Below are positions 9,027 through 17,436 of a stretch of DNA of 28,601 nt, one piece after another (position 1 is the stretch's first letter; the number at the start of each line of letters is the position of its first letter). Under the pieces are notes generated by a model. It was given only the letters and a program-made list of their open reading frames with translations, was not told the origin of the DNA and searched no databases. The stretch is from the NCBI GenBank assembly GCA_964617665.1, contig CAZUAH010000134.1:1-28601 (forward strand). The letters run 5' to 3'. Source of the stretch: JADHUC01 sp964617665. GTDB taxonomy: Bacteria > Planctomycetota > Planctomycetia > Pirellulales > Pirellulaceae. Position numbers and translations under genes: made by a program.

Positions 9027-9106
9027 GTGAGCCGAACGCGCTAGCGTCGGGCCTCATTGATTCCAACTCTGCAGTCGACGGGCCCGCGGCTAGCGCCGTC
9101 GGCTCA
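9027..9106. repeat. Intergenic inverted repeat, GTGAGCCGA...GCGCTAGC type
   Basis: Arms of 27 bases (9027-9053 and 9080-9106) pair at 23 of 27 positions around a 26-base loop. Shared blocks are GTGAGCCGA, GCGCTAGC and CGGGCC. It fills part of the 230-base gap between the sigma factor and the kinase and ends 20 bases before the kinase start, so the mRNA would carry a stable hairpin close to the initiation region. I recall GTGAGCCG...GCGCTAGC as a frequent dispersed repeat in Rhodopirellula-like genomes, but could not check it here. Confidence 0.85.
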
Positions 9107-9126
9107 CGACAGTAATCGATCGAACG

Positions 9127-12100
9127 ATGCTAACCAGTTCTTCGTCACAGAACCGAGGGCTTGATCGAAGCGAGCGAATACGTCGCGTTGTATTCGAGCT
9201 CGTACAGCGACGGTGCGTCGGTGACGAGCCCTCCGACGACTCGGTCCTCGCTCAGCATCCCGACCTCCAACCGGAATTGGCCGAGGAGCTGAAGAAGGTG
9301 CGAAGCATCAGCGGAGCTCTCGAGCAGGCGGACAATGCAGACCGTTTTCAGGCGTTTGATCGCATCGAGGCTGACTTGCGGAGCGACTGTGTCACCGGCA
9401 CGGACACGATGCCCACGATGATAGGGCGATATCGAGTGGTCCGAGTGTTGGCCGAAGGAGGCTTTGGACGGGTCTGCGTGGCCCGCGACGAGCAATTGGC
9501 TCGACACGTTGCCATCAAGGTCCCCCACTGGCATCGAGTGATCGACCCGAACGACGCCAATGTCTACCTGACCGAAGCGCGCATCGTTGCGGGATTGGAT
9601 CATCCCGCGATTGTCCCCGTCTATGACGTGGGGCAAACAGAAGACGGCTACTGTTATGTTGTCTCGAAACTAATCCCTGGGAAGGACCTTGCGGCAAGAC
9701 AACGAAAATCGCGTCTGGCGGAACGCGAAGCGGCACGGATTGTGATGACGGTTGCCGAAGCATTGCACTATGCCCACCAGCGGAGACTGGTGCATCGCGA
9801 TATCAAGCCAGCCAACATCTTGCTGGACGCGGACGAGAAGCCCTACGTGGCCGATTTTGGTTTGGCGCTCAGGGACGAGGATTGCGTCGAGGGACGATGT
9901 TATGCAGGCACGCCGGCCTATATGAGTCCGGAGCAGGCACGCGGCGAAGCCCACCGTGTAGACGGTCGCTCGGACATCTTCAGTCTTGGCGTCGTGTTAT
10001 ATGAATTGATCGTCGGCCAGAAGCCGTTTCAATCGGATTCGCACGACGATCTGTTGGAACAGATCGTCCTCAGGGATCCACCGCCTCCTCGCGGGTTGGA
10101 CGACTCGATATCCGAGGAATTGGAGCGAATATGCCTCAAGGCTCTGGCGAAACGTGCGGCCGACCGCTACGGGACGGCGAAAGAGTTGGCCGAAGACCTG
10201 CGGTACTTCCTCCGACGAGGCGAGCGACACAGCGCGTCGGCCTTGGCAACGCCGCAACAGGCCACAACCGAACGCGTACGCCCGGCCGGGTCGGATCGAC
10301 GAACAGTGAAAGTGGTCCCCAAAGGACTACGCGCCTTCGACGGTACCGATGCCGAGTTCTTCCTCGATTTGGTGCCAGGACCGCGCGATCGAGACGGATT
10401 GCCTGAGAGCATACGCAGATGGAAGCATCGTATTGAGGAGACTGATTCCGACGAGACCTTTTCCGTGGGCGTGCTGTACGGTCCATCGGGCTCTGGCAAA
10501 TCGTCTCTAGCTCGCGCCGGGTTACTCCCGAGGCTGTCGCCGCGCGTCCAGTCGATCTGCATCGACGCGACAGCCGATGATATGGAAACACGGTTGGTCG
10601 GACGGCTACAGAAAAAGTGCCCAAATCTTCCGTCCGACGCAGGGTTGGCCGAGTGTCTGGCTGCAGTGCGGCGCGGGCATGAACCAACGGGCGGGCAGAA
10701 ACTGCTGCTTGTGATCGATCAATTCGAACAGTGGCTACACGGCGAGGGGGACAACAGTGATCGGTCGTTGGTCCAAGCGTTGCGTCAGTGCGATGGGGGT
10801 CGACTGCAATGCTTGGTGTTGGTGCGCGATGATTTCTGGGTAGCGCTGAGCCGTTTCATGGCCGAGCTGGAAATCGATCTTATGCAAGGGCACAACACGG
10901 CCATGGTCGACCTGTTCGACCCGCAACACGCTCACAGAGTGCTGGCCGAGTTTGGACGTGCGTTTGGCCAATTGCCGGAGAATCTTGGTAGCCTTACGAC
11001 GAATCAGGAGACGTTTCTGAAACGGGCCGTCTCCGGATTGGCCGATCAGGACAAGGTCGTGCCGGTGCGACTAGCCTTGTTCGCCGAAATGGTCAAGGAC
11101 AGACCGTGGACACCAAGTACACTACGCGACATCGGCGGGGCCGCCGGCGTTGGTGTTGCGTTTTTGGATGAGACTTTCAGTTCACGGGCAGCTAATCCTC
11201 AATGCCGCATGCATGAAAGGGCCGCTCGAGCGGTCCTCGGGGCCCTGTTGCCGGAACCGGGCGATGACATCAAAGGTCGTGTTCGATCAAACGTCGATTT
11301 GCTCGACCTGTCCGGTTACGGGAGGAAGCCTCGCGCGTTCAAGGAGCTGATACGTATTCTCGACAGCGAAACGCGATTGCTCACTCCCGCCGATCCCGAC
11401 ACTGTTCAAGACGAGGATGAGTCGACGGTGCCTGGTGGCCGGTATTATCAGTTGACGCACGATTATCTGGTGCCATCGCTACGAGAATGGCTGACAAAGA
11501 AACAGAAATCGACACGAAGCGGAAGAGCGGAGCTTCGCCTTGCGGGGCGTTCCATGATGTGGAATGCAAGGCCGGAGCGGCGTCAATTGCCTTCGCCTTG
11601 GGAGTGGTTTGCCATCCGCACACTGACGCGACCCGCAAATTGGACGACCGAACAGCGGAAGATGATGCGCGTTGCCGCACGACGCCATGCACTAGTGGCG
11701 AGCCTACTCGCCGTTGTCACCGTTGTCTTTCTTCTTGCTGGAGTCGAGTTGACAGCGCTGACGCGAAATCTGCTCATGCAGGTCCGATCGCGCACTGCGG
11801 CATTCTGGTTTGCAGTGGGCGGACAGGAAGCGGTTTGGCCGCTGCTGACGCACAACGAGGACCCCACAGAACGGACTCGCGTCATTCACGGCGTCGACCA
11901 ACTGGTGATTACGCCGGAAGAGGTGATGGCACGGATGCAGAGTCACGACGACTTGTCCGTTCGCCGGGCCATGTTGCTTATGACCGGAGAGCTTGTTGGC
12001 GACCCGGGACAACGAGCGGCTAGATGGGCCGAGCTTCGTCGGGCTGATCCGTTGATACGGGAACTGCTGCGATTGTATCAAGAAGATCCCGACCCCGGGA

Positions 12101-13014
12101 TCCATGCGGCAGCCGAATGGACTCTGCGCCGATACGAACAGGCGGCCGAGGTTTCCCGGCTCGACATTCAATTGACGTCGACGGGCATACAGAACCAGCA
12201 TCAATGGTACGTGGACAGCCAAGGGCATACGATGGTGGTCGTCCCAGGGCCGGCGCAACTCCAAATGGGTTCGCCGAAGACGGAAAGGTCGCGAGCCGAA
12301 GACGAGCGGCTGCACGACCGGCAGATAACCCGGAGCTTTTCGATTGCCAACAAGGAGACAACGGTCGAGCAATTCCAACGCTTCCTGCGCGAGGACCCGC
12401 CGGTGGACCATCCGGACACCAGAGAATTCAGCCCGTCCCAGGATTGGCCACAGACTTCAGTCACATGGTATGAAGCCGCGGCATACTGCAACTGGCTCAG
12501 CAAGGAAGAGGGGGTTCCTGAAGACCAATGGTGCTACGTCGCTAATGCCGACGGAAACTATGCCGCGGGTATGACCATCGCACCTGACTACTTGTTCCTT
12601 CGCGGCTATCGTCTGCCAACCGAAGCGGAGTGGGAGTATGCGTGTCGAGCCCGCGCGACAAGCACTTGGTGTTTCGGCAACATGGAATCCTACCTGGAAC
12701 GGTACGCAGTCTTCCGCGGCTTAGCCGCTGGGCAGCCGCTACCGGTGGGCAGCGGGAAGCCGAACGATTTCGGTTTGTTCGACGTGCACGGGAATGTGGC
12801 CGAATGGTGCCAGGATCCGTATGGTCCCTACCCAGATGGCCGCATGGTTCGGACGGTGCCCGAAGACAAGATCGCTGACGATCGCGTTCGTGTGCTTCGC
12901 GGCGGCTCGTTCCTCGATTCTCCATCGGGCGTGCGCAGCGCTGCTCGGAAGAAGGACCTGCCAGGCACGCGAAGCACGACGATCGGCTTCCGCGTGGCCC
13001 GGAGCTATCCGTGA
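9127..13014 (+). CDS. Ser/Thr kinase - nSTAND ATPase - membrane - FGE-fold fusion protein
   Basis: A 1295-residue signalling protein. An N-terminal helical segment (about 14-65) precedes a protein kinase domain (about 100-375) with a GGFGRV glycine loop, VAIK lysine 131, HRD 223-225 and DFG at 243, all intact. A STAND-type ATPase follows with Walker A GPSGSGKSS (452-460) and Walker B LLLVIDQFEQ (Asp531, Glu534), then a helical arm ending in YYQLTHDYLVPSLREWL. One membrane helix lies at about 856-878. A HEAT-like helical stretch with PDPGIHAAAEWTLRRY leads into a C-terminal formylglycine-generating-enzyme-fold domain (about 1033-1295) with RLPTEAEWEYACR, DVHGNVAEWC and LRGGSF. The catalytic cysteine pair of true FGE is absent. 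The ATG at 9127 has no clear ribosome site. It probably senses outside or ligand signals through the FGE fold and phosphorylates cytoplasmic targets; the upstream sigma factor is the obvious candidate. Confidence 0.93.
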   Translation: MLTSSSSQNRGLDRSERIRRVVFELVQRRCVGDEPSDDSVLAQHPDLQPELAEELKKVRSISGALEQADNADRFQAFDRIEADLRSDCVTGTDTMPTMIGRYRVVRVLAEGGFGRVCVARDEQLARHVAIKVPHWHRVIDPNDANVYLTEARIVAGLDHPAIVPVYDVGQTEDGYCYVVSKLIPGKDLAARQRKSRLAEREAARIVMTVAEALHYAHQRRLVHRDIKPANILLDADEKPYVADFGLALRDEDCVEGRCYAGTPAYMSPEQARGEAHRVDGRSDIFSLGVVLYELIVGQKPFQSDSHDDLLEQIVLRDPPPPRGLDDSISEELERICLKALAKRAADRYGTAKELAEDLRYFLRRGERHSASALATPQQATTERVRPAGSDRRTVKVVPKGLRAFDGTDAEFFLDLVPGPRDRDGLPESIRRWKHRIEETDSDETFSVGVLYGPSGSGKSSLARAGLLPRLSPRVQSICIDATADDMETRLVGRLQKKCPNLPSDAGLAECLAAVRRGHEPTGGQKLLLVIDQFEQWLHGEGDNSDRSLVQALRQCDGGRLQCLVLVRDDFWVALSRFMAELEIDLMQGHNTAMVDLFDPQHAHRVLAEFGRAFGQLPENLGSLTTNQETFLKRAVSGLADQDKVVPVRLALFAEMVKDRPWTPSTLRDIGGAAGVGVAFLDETFSSRAANPQCRMHERAARAVLGALLPEPGDDIKGRVRSNVDLLDLSGYGRKPRAFKELIRILDSETRLLTPADPDTVQDEDESTVPGGRYYQLTHDYLVPSLREWLTKKQKSTRSGRAELRLAGRSMMWNARPERRQLPSPWEWFAIRTLTRPANWTTEQRKMMRVAARRHALVASLLAVVTVVFLLAGVELTALTRNLLMQVRSRTAAFWFAVGGQEAVWPLLTHNEDPTERTRVIHGVDQLVITPEEVMARMQSHDDLSVRRAMLLMTGELVGDPGQRAARWAELRRADPLIRELLRLYQEDPDPGIHAAAEWTLRRYEQAAEVSRLDIQLTSTGIQNQHQWYVDSQGHTMVVVPGPAQLQMGSPKTERSRAEDERLHDRQITRSFSIANKETTVEQFQRFLREDPPVDHPDTREFSPSQDWPQTSVTWYEAAAYCNWLSKEEGVPEDQWCYVANADGNYAAGMTIAPDYLFLRGYRLPTEAEWEYACRARATSTWCFGNMESYLERYAVFRGLAAGQPLPVGSGKPNDFGLFDVHGNVAEWCQDPYGPYPDGRMVRTVPEDKIADDRVRVLRGGSFLDSPSGVRSAARKKDLPGTRSTTIGFRVARSYP

Positions 13015-13100
13015 CTCCGCGGTTCGTTTGAAACTTGCCGAGTCGTCGTGGCAAAGGTAAGCTTGCATCTCCCTGACTACTGTGAACGACGAGAATAGAC

Positions 13101-13979
13101 GTGACTGAGAATCCGCATCTGACCGGAACGGAAACCGCCGCCAACTCATCGGCGCACGAACCTCCTGCGCCTGCGGAAATGCCTGCTGGCTTTCGATCTG
13201 AGTTCGAAGCAGCACCGGATTCGAGTAGCCGATTCAAGGTGATTCGGAGTTTCTTTCGCGTCAAGGCCGTTGCTTCAGAGGATGACATCAGGCCGGGGGC
13301 ACTGTACTACTTGCGCGGCAAGGACCAGGACTTCCTGATTCGTATCGTCGACCAGGCGGGGGATCACGATTCGGTTGCAATCAGCCTTCCGCTGTCGGAG
13401 CAAGCCATCAAGCCAATGCCTAAACCCAGGTTCATCGACCTGGGAAAGAAGAAGAATTTGGGTTTGCTCCTCCCCAAACCTGAGCTTCAGGATCAGAAAG
13501 CCGTCGATGCCGACGTTCCAAAGGACGAACGAGACTCTATTGGTGAAGACTCGGTTGACGCAGACTCGACGCCCGACATTCCCGCTCAGAGCATTCTGGA
13601 CAATAGTGCGTTCAACCAACTAATGGACTCGGCAAGGCGTTCTACCCTTGTGCGCAGCGTGCAGCCGATATCCAACGTTCGGGACCGTGAGTTTCGCATC
13701 GGCGATTACAGAAGGGCGTTGGTGGAAATCGAGCGTCTATTTCGCGATTTCGATGCTGCGGCGAAGCAACGCGACCAAAGGCTGCGGCGAGAGGAAATGG
13801 ACATCAAGAGTGGCCGGATAAAGATCTCGCCGAAGGAAAAGAACCGAAAGAACCAAGAGAACACGCGAGTATCGCAATCGGTCGAAAGGGCACGCCGAGC
13901 GTTCTCAAGAGTCCTGAACGGCCTGCGGACGCTGGAAGGCGGACAGAGACAAGATTCGGCCTCCGAGGACTCTAGCTGA
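13101..13979 (+). CDS. Unrecognised protein with basic C-terminal coiled region
   Basis: A 292-residue protein from a GTG at 13101; the upstream site is weak (GACGAGAATAGAC), and an ATG at 13179 is an alternative. I do not recognise the family. It has no signal peptide or membrane helix. The N-terminus (1-35) is Ala/Pro/Glu-rich, a compact segment near 44-95 (FKVIRSFFRVK...IRPGALYYLRGKDQDFLIRIVD) looks folded, and a conserved-looking stretch follows (PKPRFIDLGKKKNLGLLLP). An acidic linker (about 130-170) leads to a long charged helical C-terminus rich in Arg and Lys. It starts 86 bases after the kinase-nSTAND-FGE gene with no terminator visible between, so it may be co-transcribed and act with that protein (inferred). 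Confidence 0.75.
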   Translation: MTENPHLTGTETAANSSAHEPPAPAEMPAGFRSEFEAAPDSSSRFKVIRSFFRVKAVASEDDIRPGALYYLRGKDQDFLIRIVDQAGDHDSVAISLPLSEQAIKPMPKPRFIDLGKKKNLGLLLPKPELQDQKAVDADVPKDERDSIGEDSVDADSTPDIPAQSILDNSAFNQLMDSARRSTLVRSVQPISNVRDREFRIGDYRRALVEIERLFRDFDAAAKQRDQRLRREEMDIKSGRIKISPKEKNRKNQENTRVSQSVERARRAFSRVLNGLRTLEGGQRQDSASEDSS

Positions 13980-14164
13980 GCGAGTAGCGGGTAGGGCATG
14001 CTGTGCATGACGGAAACCGCGTTGTTTCTAGGGACGACGTATCGACGAAGAACGTGCGATCAACAAGCGCGATGGCGAGCCCCGATCCGAATGGAACACA
14101 CATTCCGTCAGGCACAGCCTTACCTACCTTTGCTGAGTCTACCCCAGCGTTGCAGAAATTACTG

Positions 14165-14309
14165 GTACGATGGCCCTCCGAGGCCGTCGAACGCTGTGCC
14201 GCGATGAAGTGTTCGGAGTGATCGCACAATTCACTCTTCGTGAAAGCTGGACAACGTGACGGAACGTCGCAATCACCCTTGAAACGACGGCCTCGGAGGG
14301 CCATCGTAC
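14165..14309. repeat. 145-bp element with perfect 25-bp terminal inverted repeats
   Basis: Bases 14165-14189 (starting GTACGATGGCCCTCC) are the exact reverse complement of 14285-14309, separated by 95 bases. Each arm is itself an imperfect palindrome (GATGGCCCTC against GAGGCCGTC). The interior holds a small hairpin (TTCAC/GTGAA) but no gene. The element lies in a 354-base gap (13980-14333) between convergent genes, where it may also serve as a two-way terminator. No target-site duplication is evident immediately outside the arms. The remaining gap sequence shows nothing recognisable. Confidence 0.9.
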
Positions 14310-14333
14310 TCGATTTCAATGCAACTGTAGGGT

Positions 14334-15779
14334 CTACTCTGTCGTGAGTTCGATGTGGATCTTGTTCCTTCCAGCTTCCACAGTGAATCTCAGGCCGGAT
14401 TCCTTTGGATTGCCATACTTCTTCGGCACGCCTGTCTCACTTTCCTCTGTCTCTCGGCGGATCGCTCCAACGACTCCTACGTAGTAGTCTGCTGGGGGAA
14501 TTCCGGTGCTTGGCTCCGCGGTAGATTCCCCTGCTGCCGTCAGCCTAAAATCGCCGTTTTCGTCTGTGATGCCGGTGGCTGCCGTTCCCTGCCCGTCATT
14601 GACGGGAACGAATGTGATCGTTGCATCTGCAACGGGCTGGCCGTCGAGCGTTACAATTCCTTCGACATTCTCTAACCGATTCGCTCCGAGCAGATGCAAT
14701 TCAAGAAGCACTTCTGCTGTTTCCAGAGCGAGTTTCTTCTCCTCGACTGCCGCCGTTTGTCGCCGAATCGTTGCATCAGGGAGCGAGTCGGGTGATCTCT
14801 GGTTGATGCTGAGGGATTCCTCCAAGTCCGCCTGGACCTTCTCCACCTCCACTTCGGCCCGACGAACGCCTACTTCCAGCAGCTTCTTGCGGCCTTCGAA
14901 TTCCATCGACGCACGCTCGAAAGCCAATTGAGCCAGTTCCATCTCGTCCTGCGCTTCGTCGATCTCGGATTGCGCGATGACACCCCGCACGGCCAAAGCG
15001 CGAACACGGTCGAGTTTTCGTTTGGCGATATCAAGACGAGCTTTCGCCTCGGCGACCGCGGGCCCGCCGACCAACGATGGGAAATTGGTGCTCGCCGGCG
15101 ATGTATCTGGCCTCGCTTGGGGCCGCTCGATGGGGAGCGGTGTGACGACATCGGAAGGCGACAAAGGCGTAGGAGGCTGCGGGTCGCGGTAGACAATCAC
15201 CGGAACTCGTCTCGAAGTCCCGTCCGGCAGACGCATTTCGCGCATCTCTGTGGTCATTGGCATCTGCGGGCCGGCACCTCGGATCGGCAACGTTTCCCAT
15301 TGAATTTCCACATCTTCATTCAGAAGATCCGCGATGCGTTTTTCGATGATCTCCTTTCTCAACGCTTCGCGTTTGTCGACCTTGGCTTCCACCTCACGCA
15401 GGTGCTTCTTGATTCGCTCGATTTCGACTTCGCGCATCAGGTGACGCAAATCGAATTGTTCGGTCGTCAACTCGGTGATCTGGTCACGAATACGTTTTCG
15501 CTCGTCGTCTTTCGCGGCTCGGTGCTTCTGGACAAGGCCGAAGATTTGGGTCTGAAGTTCGCTATACTTCTTGGCGAATTCGGCGGCTCGCGGATCTGCC
15601 GCACGAGTTGGCGGAATCGCCGCGGGAACGGTATCGACATACATTGGTTCGCTGGGCGGGCCTTCATCGATAGCAGAAGGCGTGCCATACCCCTGCTGAC
15701 CGTGTGCGGGCAGCGCGAGCGGGAGACAGCAAACGAGGAGAATCGAGAGAATAGTCAATCGTGGTCGACAACGGGACAT
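14334..15779 (-). CDS. Secreted coiled-coil protein with adaptor-like hairpin and transthyretin-like C-terminus
   Basis: A 481-residue exported protein. AAAGGAG seven bases before the ATG supports the start. The signal peptide (about 1-27) ends near PAHGQ. A first coiled coil spans about 61-155. After a Pro-rich linker, a second long coiled coil (about 241-365) contains RVRALAVRGVIAQSEIDEA, which resembles the tip of the alpha-hairpin in HlyD/RND periplasmic adaptor proteins. The C-terminal 110 residues (EGIVTLDGQPVADATITFVP...DENGDFRL...PADYYVGVVGA) form a carboxypeptidase-regulatory/transthyretin-like domain common in planctomycete secreted proteins. No lipoyl halves or membrane anchor are seen, so it is not a complete adaptor. 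It lies downstream of the kinase gene, separated by a palindromic repeat, and has its own ribosome site. The function is unknown. Confidence 0.85.
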   Translation of the reverse strand: MSRCRPRLTILSILLVCCLPLALPAHGQQGYGTPSAIDEGPPSEPMYVDTVPAAIPPTRAADPRAAEFAKKYSELQTQIFGLVQKHRAAKDDERKRIRDQITELTTEQFDLRHLMREVEIERIKKHLREVEAKVDKREALRKEIIEKRIADLLNEDVEIQWETLPIRGAGPQMPMTTEMREMRLPDGTSRRVPVIVYRDPQPPTPLSPSDVVTPLPIERPQARPDTSPASTNFPSLVGGPAVAEAKARLDIAKRKLDRVRALAVRGVIAQSEIDEAQDEMELAQLAFERASMEFEGRKKLLEVGVRRAEVEVEKVQADLEESLSINQRSPDSLPDATIRRQTAAVEEKKLALETAEVLLELHLLGANRLENVEGIVTLDGQPVADATITFVPVNDGQGTAATGITDENGDFRLTAAGESTAEPSTGIPPADYYVGVVGAIRRETEESETGVPKKYGNPKESGLRFTVEAGRNKIHIELTTE

Positions 15780-15832
15780 AATATGACTCCTTTGGTCAAG
15801 GCCATTGTTTCAGTTCGACATCGGTCTTCGTA

Positions 15833-15854
15833 GGACGGACTTCCAAGTCCGTCC
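15833..15854. repeat. Short perfect palindrome GGACGGACTT-CC-AAGTCCGTCC
   Basis: Ten-base perfect arms flank a two-base centre. It sits in the 134-base gap between the kinase stop and the next minus-strand gene. It resembles the arm core of the 14165-14309 element (GACGGCCTC/GAGGCCGTC), which suggests related repeat families. I recall similar GACGGACTTCCAAGTCCGTC motifs as dispersed in planctomycete genomes, unchecked here. Confidence 0.85.
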
Positions 15855-15913
15855 GCGAACTTTGGAACTGCAAATCCGCCCGACGAACTCATCTCAAACA
15901 CGCCGCAAAGGCT

Positions 15914-17401
15914 TCAGAATTCGCTGGCATACTCCACCCACTGCAAGTCAGCTTCGATTTCGTACAGTTCTTCCTCGATTCCATCTTGCCAGAGGATTTC
16001 GTCATCCGCGGGATTCTCGGCCGTCAAACCGTCGGCCCGTGTAGCATCTCCGGGTCCGTCTGTGGTGGTCGGCGCCGTTGCTGCTGGCCCCTCAAGTGGC
16101 TCGCCCACGGGCCCCGGCGGGCGGAACCAACCGGATACGGCTAGAACAATTGCAGTCGCGATAACACCGACGAAACTCACTGCCGCAACCACATGCCAGC
16201 GTTTCAAACGTCGGGAACGAAGCATCATTGCCCGTGCCCCGTCCGGCAGGGGCACTGCGGCGGGGTGCTGCAGATGAGCCAAACACCGCTCAAGCAACAC
16301 CGCGACTTCGCTGGCCGATCGGAACCGATCGTCTGGCGACTTGGCCAGCAAACGCTCGATGATCGACACCAACCAAGCCGGGACGTCAGGATTAATGTCT
16401 TGAAGCGGGCGAGGCGGTACGTCGCTGATTCGTCGCAGGACACCCATTGTCGTTTCGGCCCGGAACGGTGGGCGACCGGCGCACATCGTGTAAAGGACGC
16501 TGCCCAAGCTGAACAAATCGGTGCGATGATCGACCGCATCGCCTCGCGCCTGTTCGGGCGACATGTACTGGGGTGTGCCGGCGATGATGCCGCTGCGTGT
16601 CAGTGATGCATCGTCGATGGCACGGGCCAAGCCGAAGTCCGTCAGCAGCACACGTTCGACTCCGTTCTCCAACAGAATATTGGCTGGCTTCACGTCCCGA
16701 TGGACCAAGCCCTGAGCGTGTGCCGCAGCCAGCCCCTCCGCGGCCTGCATGCCTATTCGTAGCACATCCTTGACGTCCAGTGCGCCGTATTCGTTGATCC
16801 GTTCCTGCAACGACGGACCAGCGACCAACGGCATGACCAGATACGGCAATCTGCCGCCTTCGTTCACTCCGTGGATGGCCAGCACGTGCTGATGTACCAC
16901 GGCGGCGGCGGCTTGGGCCTCGCGTGCGAAACGTTGTCGGGCCGCTGCGCTGGTCGCATAGTGTGGCGCCAGGACCTTGATTGCCACATAACGATTCAGC
17001 TGGCGATCGTGTCCCTTTAGCACGATGCCCATGCCTCCGCACCCAATAACCTCCAGGATATCGTACTGATCCAACCGCCCCAGGATTCCTGGGTCGTCCA
17101 CGGGTTCGAGGTATTCGACCACAAGATCCGGTGAAAATAACTCGTCCGCATGACCGTCGGTCGGCCAACGCTGTGCGCTATCGTATACCGCGTCTTCGGG
17201 CTGATCTGTTTCATCGTCGGCAAGAAAACGTTGCGCTTCCTGCCACCAACTGGCCTCGGCCGCCAGTATCTCCAGATCGCGACGACACGTTTCGCAATCC
17301 TCGACGTGCTGCGTGACATCGGTCGCGACCCTTTCGGTCAACTGATCGGCGAGCAGTTGCTGCAATCTAGCACGGCTGCAATCGTGTTTTGGTGCGATCA
17401 T
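15914..17401 (-). CDS. Ser/Thr protein kinase with N-terminal anti-sigma-type zinc finger
   Basis: A 495-residue membrane kinase. The N-terminus has the ZAS/zf-HC2 pattern: Cys8, then His32-x3-Cys36-x2-Cys39 (HVEDCETC), which in anti-sigma factors binds zinc and contacts the sigma factor. An acidic linker leads to a kinase domain (about 112-375) with GCGGMG loop, VAIK lysine 142, HRD 234-236 and DFG 255-257, plus GTPQYMSPEQARG, so it should be active. One membrane helix lies at about 403-426, followed by a short Pro/Thr/Asp-rich, acidic tail outside. The ATG is 35 bases after the stop of the ECF sigma factor gene, and the two are surely one operon. No strong ribosome site is visible. The fusion suggests the kinase holds its own sigma factor and releases it on phosphorylation (inferred). 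Confidence 0.94.
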   Translation of the reverse strand: MIAPKHDCSRARLQQLLADQLTERVATDVTQHVEDCETCRRDLEILAAEASWWQEAQRFLADDETDQPEDAVYDSAQRWPTDGHADELFSPDLVVEYLEPVDDPGILGRLDQYDILEVIGCGGMGIVLKGHDRQLNRYVAIKVLAPHYATSAAARQRFAREAQAAAAVVHQHVLAIHGVNEGGRLPYLVMPLVAGPSLQERINEYGALDVKDVLRIGMQAAEGLAAAHAQGLVHRDVKPANILLENGVERVLLTDFGLARAIDDASLTRSGIIAGTPQYMSPEQARGDAVDHRTDLFSLGSVLYTMCAGRPPFRAETTMGVLRRISDVPPRPLQDINPDVPAWLVSIIERLLAKSPDDRFRSASEVAVLLERCLAHLQHPAAVPLPDGARAMMLRSRRLKRWHVVAAVSFVGVIATAIVLAVSGWFRPPGPVGEPLEGPAATAPTTTDGPGDATRADGLTAENPADDEILWQDGIEEELYEIEADLQWVEYASEF

Positions 17402-17436
17402 GGGTGACTCGTCTCGGCTAAAGGATCGCGTCTGGC

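Noticed and set aside
12542..13288. Minus-strand open frame spanning the end of the kinase fusion and the next gene
   Set aside because: It is antisense to the well-supported FGE-fold domain and has no recognisable content.
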